Source of the DNA: Oscillospiraceae bacterium
Lineage (GTDB): Bacteria > Bacillota > Clostridia > UBA1381
Assembly: GCA_015068545.1 (NCBI GenBank)
Contig: SVKH01000021.1
Span: forward strand, 1-15,211
DNA length: 15,211 bases
Reading direction: 5' to 3'
Shown: piece by piece, positions 13,650 through 15,211 of the stretch
Layout: each line of letters starts with the position of its first letter
Numbering within the stretch: position 1 is the first letter of the stretch
Notes under the pieces: generated by a model
Seen by the model: the letters and a program-made list of their open reading frames with translations, nothing else
What the model was told of the DNA's origin: nothing
Database searches by the model: none
Made by a program: the position numbers and the translations under genes

Positions 13650-14960
13650 TTGGCAAAAATCAAGGCATTTAACGGATATTTATATAATCAAGACAAAATA
13701 GACGATTTGGGAAAGGTAACATCACTTCCATACGATTCAATAAATGCAAAGGAGCAGCAGCTTCTTTATGATATGCATGAATATAATGCGGTACGCCTGG
13801 TAAAGGGAATGCAGTACGAAAGCGATACTGACACGGACAACCAATATACCCGTGCGGGGAAATTTTTAGAGGACTGGATAGAAAAAGAAATTTTAAAAAG
13901 GGACAGTGTTCCTGCTATTTACCTGTACGAGCAGAAGGTTATCTTTAATAAAACTACATTTAAAAATACGGGATTTGTTACACTTTTGGAGCTTGATGAC
14001 AAGTACAAAAAGGTGATACCATGTGAGGACACAACCCCAAGCAGTAACAAGGATTCCTACGAGCTTTTGTCCCATACCAAGTCAAACCTGAATATGATAA
14101 GCTGTATGTACATAGAAAGTGACAGAGGTCTTTCACGTTTGATAGATGAGGTTTCTTACTCGGCGCCTCAGGCGGAATTTGTGTTGAGCGATGGCACAAA
14201 GGAAAGAATCTGGAAAATTTGCGATCAGGACAAAATTGACTTTATTACCAAGGAGCTTTCCAATCATACCCTATACATTTCGGACGGACAAAACCGCTAC
14301 GAAAGCTCTTTGCAGTACCAAAGCGACTGTATAAAGAATAACCCGAATCATACCGGCGAGGAGCCTTACAATTACATTATGACATTACTTACCAATGCAT
14401 ATGATGACGGCATGATGATGGTGCCTTTCCATCGACTGGTAAGGTTTGAAAAAGGGTTTAATGAGTCGTTTTTTGTGTCGGCTTGTCAGGATAATTTCAA
14501 GGTAGAGAAGATTATTGTGGACACCGACACCTCCGAATTTGTAGACACTATCAAAAAGCAAATAGGTATAACAAGGCACGAAAATAAAATCGCAATGTAC
14601 TGTGGCGGTAGCTATTTTTACCGCCTGACCTTGAAGAATAAGGACATTCTTAAGGACTATCTGCCGGATAAGAGCGACGGATACAGGTCGTTGGATGTTG
14701 CGGTTTTAAACAGCCTGATTATGTCGGATGTGCTGAACATTCCTGAGGAAGCTTATGAGCAAAGGGTGGAATTTACCAAGAGCGTAACTGATGGAGTGGA
14801 AAGGGTGAGATCCGGCGAGTTTGGATGCCTTCTTGCCATAAATCCGGTTAAAGCGGAGCAGGTGAGAGAAGTTGCCCTTGCAGGTGAAAAATTGCCGTAT
14901 ATGACTATTTGTGTATTCCCGAAACCTGTAACCGGCACTATTATAAATAAACTGGACTGA
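13650..14960 (+). CDS. DUF1015-family protein
   Basis: A 436-residue protein recognised as DUF1015 (PF06245 type) from its N-terminal pattern: IKAFNGYLYN, then VTSLPYDSINAKEQ, then EYNAVRLVKGM. Later come YLYEQKV, an ISDGQNRYESSLQYQ segment (about residues 211-225) that probably corresponds to the family's conserved D-G-x-H/N-R region, and a C-terminal AINPVKAEQVREVALAGEKLP. The biochemical role is not established from what I can see. In Clostridia the family often neighbours serine-biosynthesis genes, but none is present here. The TTG start is supported by GAGGTGATT ending five bases upstream and by a promoter just before it. It appears monocistronic, ending at a dispersed repeat and a terminator-like hairpin. 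Confidence 0.88.
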   Translation: MAKIKAFNGYLYNQDKIDDLGKVTSLPYDSINAKEQQLLYDMHEYNAVRLVKGMQYESDTDTDNQYTRAGKFLEDWIEKEILKRDSVPAIYLYEQKVIFNKTTFKNTGFVTLLELDDKYKKVIPCEDTTPSSNKDSYELLSHTKSNLNMISCMYIESDRGLSRLIDEVSYSAPQAEFVLSDGTKERIWKICDQDKIDFITKELSNHTLYISDGQNRYESSLQYQSDCIKNNPNHTGEEPYNYIMTLLTNAYDDGMMMVPFHRLVRFEKGFNESFFVSACQDNFKVEKIIVDTDTSEFVDTIKKQIGITRHENKIAMYCGGSYFYRLTLKNKDILKDYLPDKSDGYRSLDVAVLNSLIMSDVLNIPEEAYEQRVEFTKSVTDGVERVRSGEFGCLLAINPVKAEQVREVALAGEKLPYMTICVFPKPVTGTIINKLD

Positions 14961-14973
14961 GTAGTGTAAAACA

Positions 14974-15072
14974 TTTTGATAAAATCTATGCCTGTTGGCG
15001 CAGGAATAAGATAGAAATTTTGTTATTCCGGAAATTACAACATAAAGGTAGTAATTTTTACACATTAAAAAG
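14974..15072. repeat. Dispersed structured element, copy 2
   Basis: The second copy of the element at 12690-12790, in the same orientation, starting 14 bases after the DUF1015 stop codon. It keeps AGGAATAAG and GGAAATTACAACATAAA. The right arm of the main hairpin has drifted to GTAATTTTT, so the stem is shorter. The first hairpin (14986-15003, CTATGCC with GGCGCAG) is weaker than in copy 1. Confidence 0.72.
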
Positions 15073-15125
15073 CTCTATGATATTTCGGCAAAGTAATTTT
15101 CAGGCTGATTTGTCATAGGGTTTTT
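15068..15125 (+). terminator. Terminator-like hairpin after the DUF1015 gene
   Basis: Positions 15068-15080 (AAAAGCTCTATGA) pair with 15113-15125 (TCATAGGGTTTTT), a 13-bp stem with two G-T wobbles ending in five T residues. The loop is long (32 nt), so confidence is moderate. The remaining bases to 15211 show no gene. Confidence 0.5.
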
Positions 15126-15211
15126 GTGTGCAATAAAGTAATGGTTTTTGCATACGAAAAGGAACGGATTTTGGCATAAGCATTAACTGCCGGCAGGAGA
15201 AAGACAAAAGT

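Overview
The window looks like chromosomal DNA from a low-GC Gram-positive bacterium of the class Clostridia. The evidence is the AT-rich sequence, strong GGAGG/GAGGTG ribosome binding sites (some before TTG starts), the gene order miaB - ylbF-like - mutS - mutL - miaA, and a copper-amine-oxidase-type 'stalk' surface protein at the left edge. I cannot name a genus.

Layout. Positions 2-652 hold the 3' end of a secreted or surface protein (InlB-type repeat followed by a stalk domain). It converges on a minus-strand metallophosphoesterase (848-1633), and each gene has its own hairpin terminator between them. A divergent promoter region (about 1707-1771) then starts a long plus-strand housekeeping cluster: miaB (tRNA methylthiolation), a YlbF-family protein with a cysteine-rich tail, mutS and mutL (mismatch repair), and miaA (tRNA prenylation). 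MiaA makes i6A37 and MiaB converts it to ms2i6A37, so the two tRNA-modification genes bracket the mismatch-repair pair. The gap between mutL and miaA is filled almost exactly by five head-to-tail 106-bp repeats.

From 9700 to 10294 there is no convincing gene, only hairpins and a terminator-like inverted repeat. Next comes a divergent pair: a Gfo/Idh/MocA-family oxidoreductase on the minus strand (10295-11584) and an AraC-type regulator on the plus strand (11709-12524). Their promoters overlap, and this is probably a small sugar-related regulon.

The segment 12525-13310 surrounds a single tRNA-Pro(GGG) gene with its own promoter and terminator, and is dense in structured non-coding DNA. It holds one copy of a roughly 100-nt dispersed element, an array of small hairpins punctuated by GTGAAATA and then by its inverse TATTTCAC, and a REP-like GGGGACG hairpin. 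A small YtxH-like membrane protein (minus strand) and a DUF1015 protein (plus strand, TTG start) follow. The second copy of the dispersed element and a terminator-like hairpin lie after the DUF1015 gene.

The protein-coding genes are mostly ordinary. The unusual content is in the non-coding elements. These are the 106-bp array, whose copies differ by synonymous changes in one reading frame even though the period is not a multiple of three; the mirror-organised hairpin array beside the tRNA; and the two-copy structured element.
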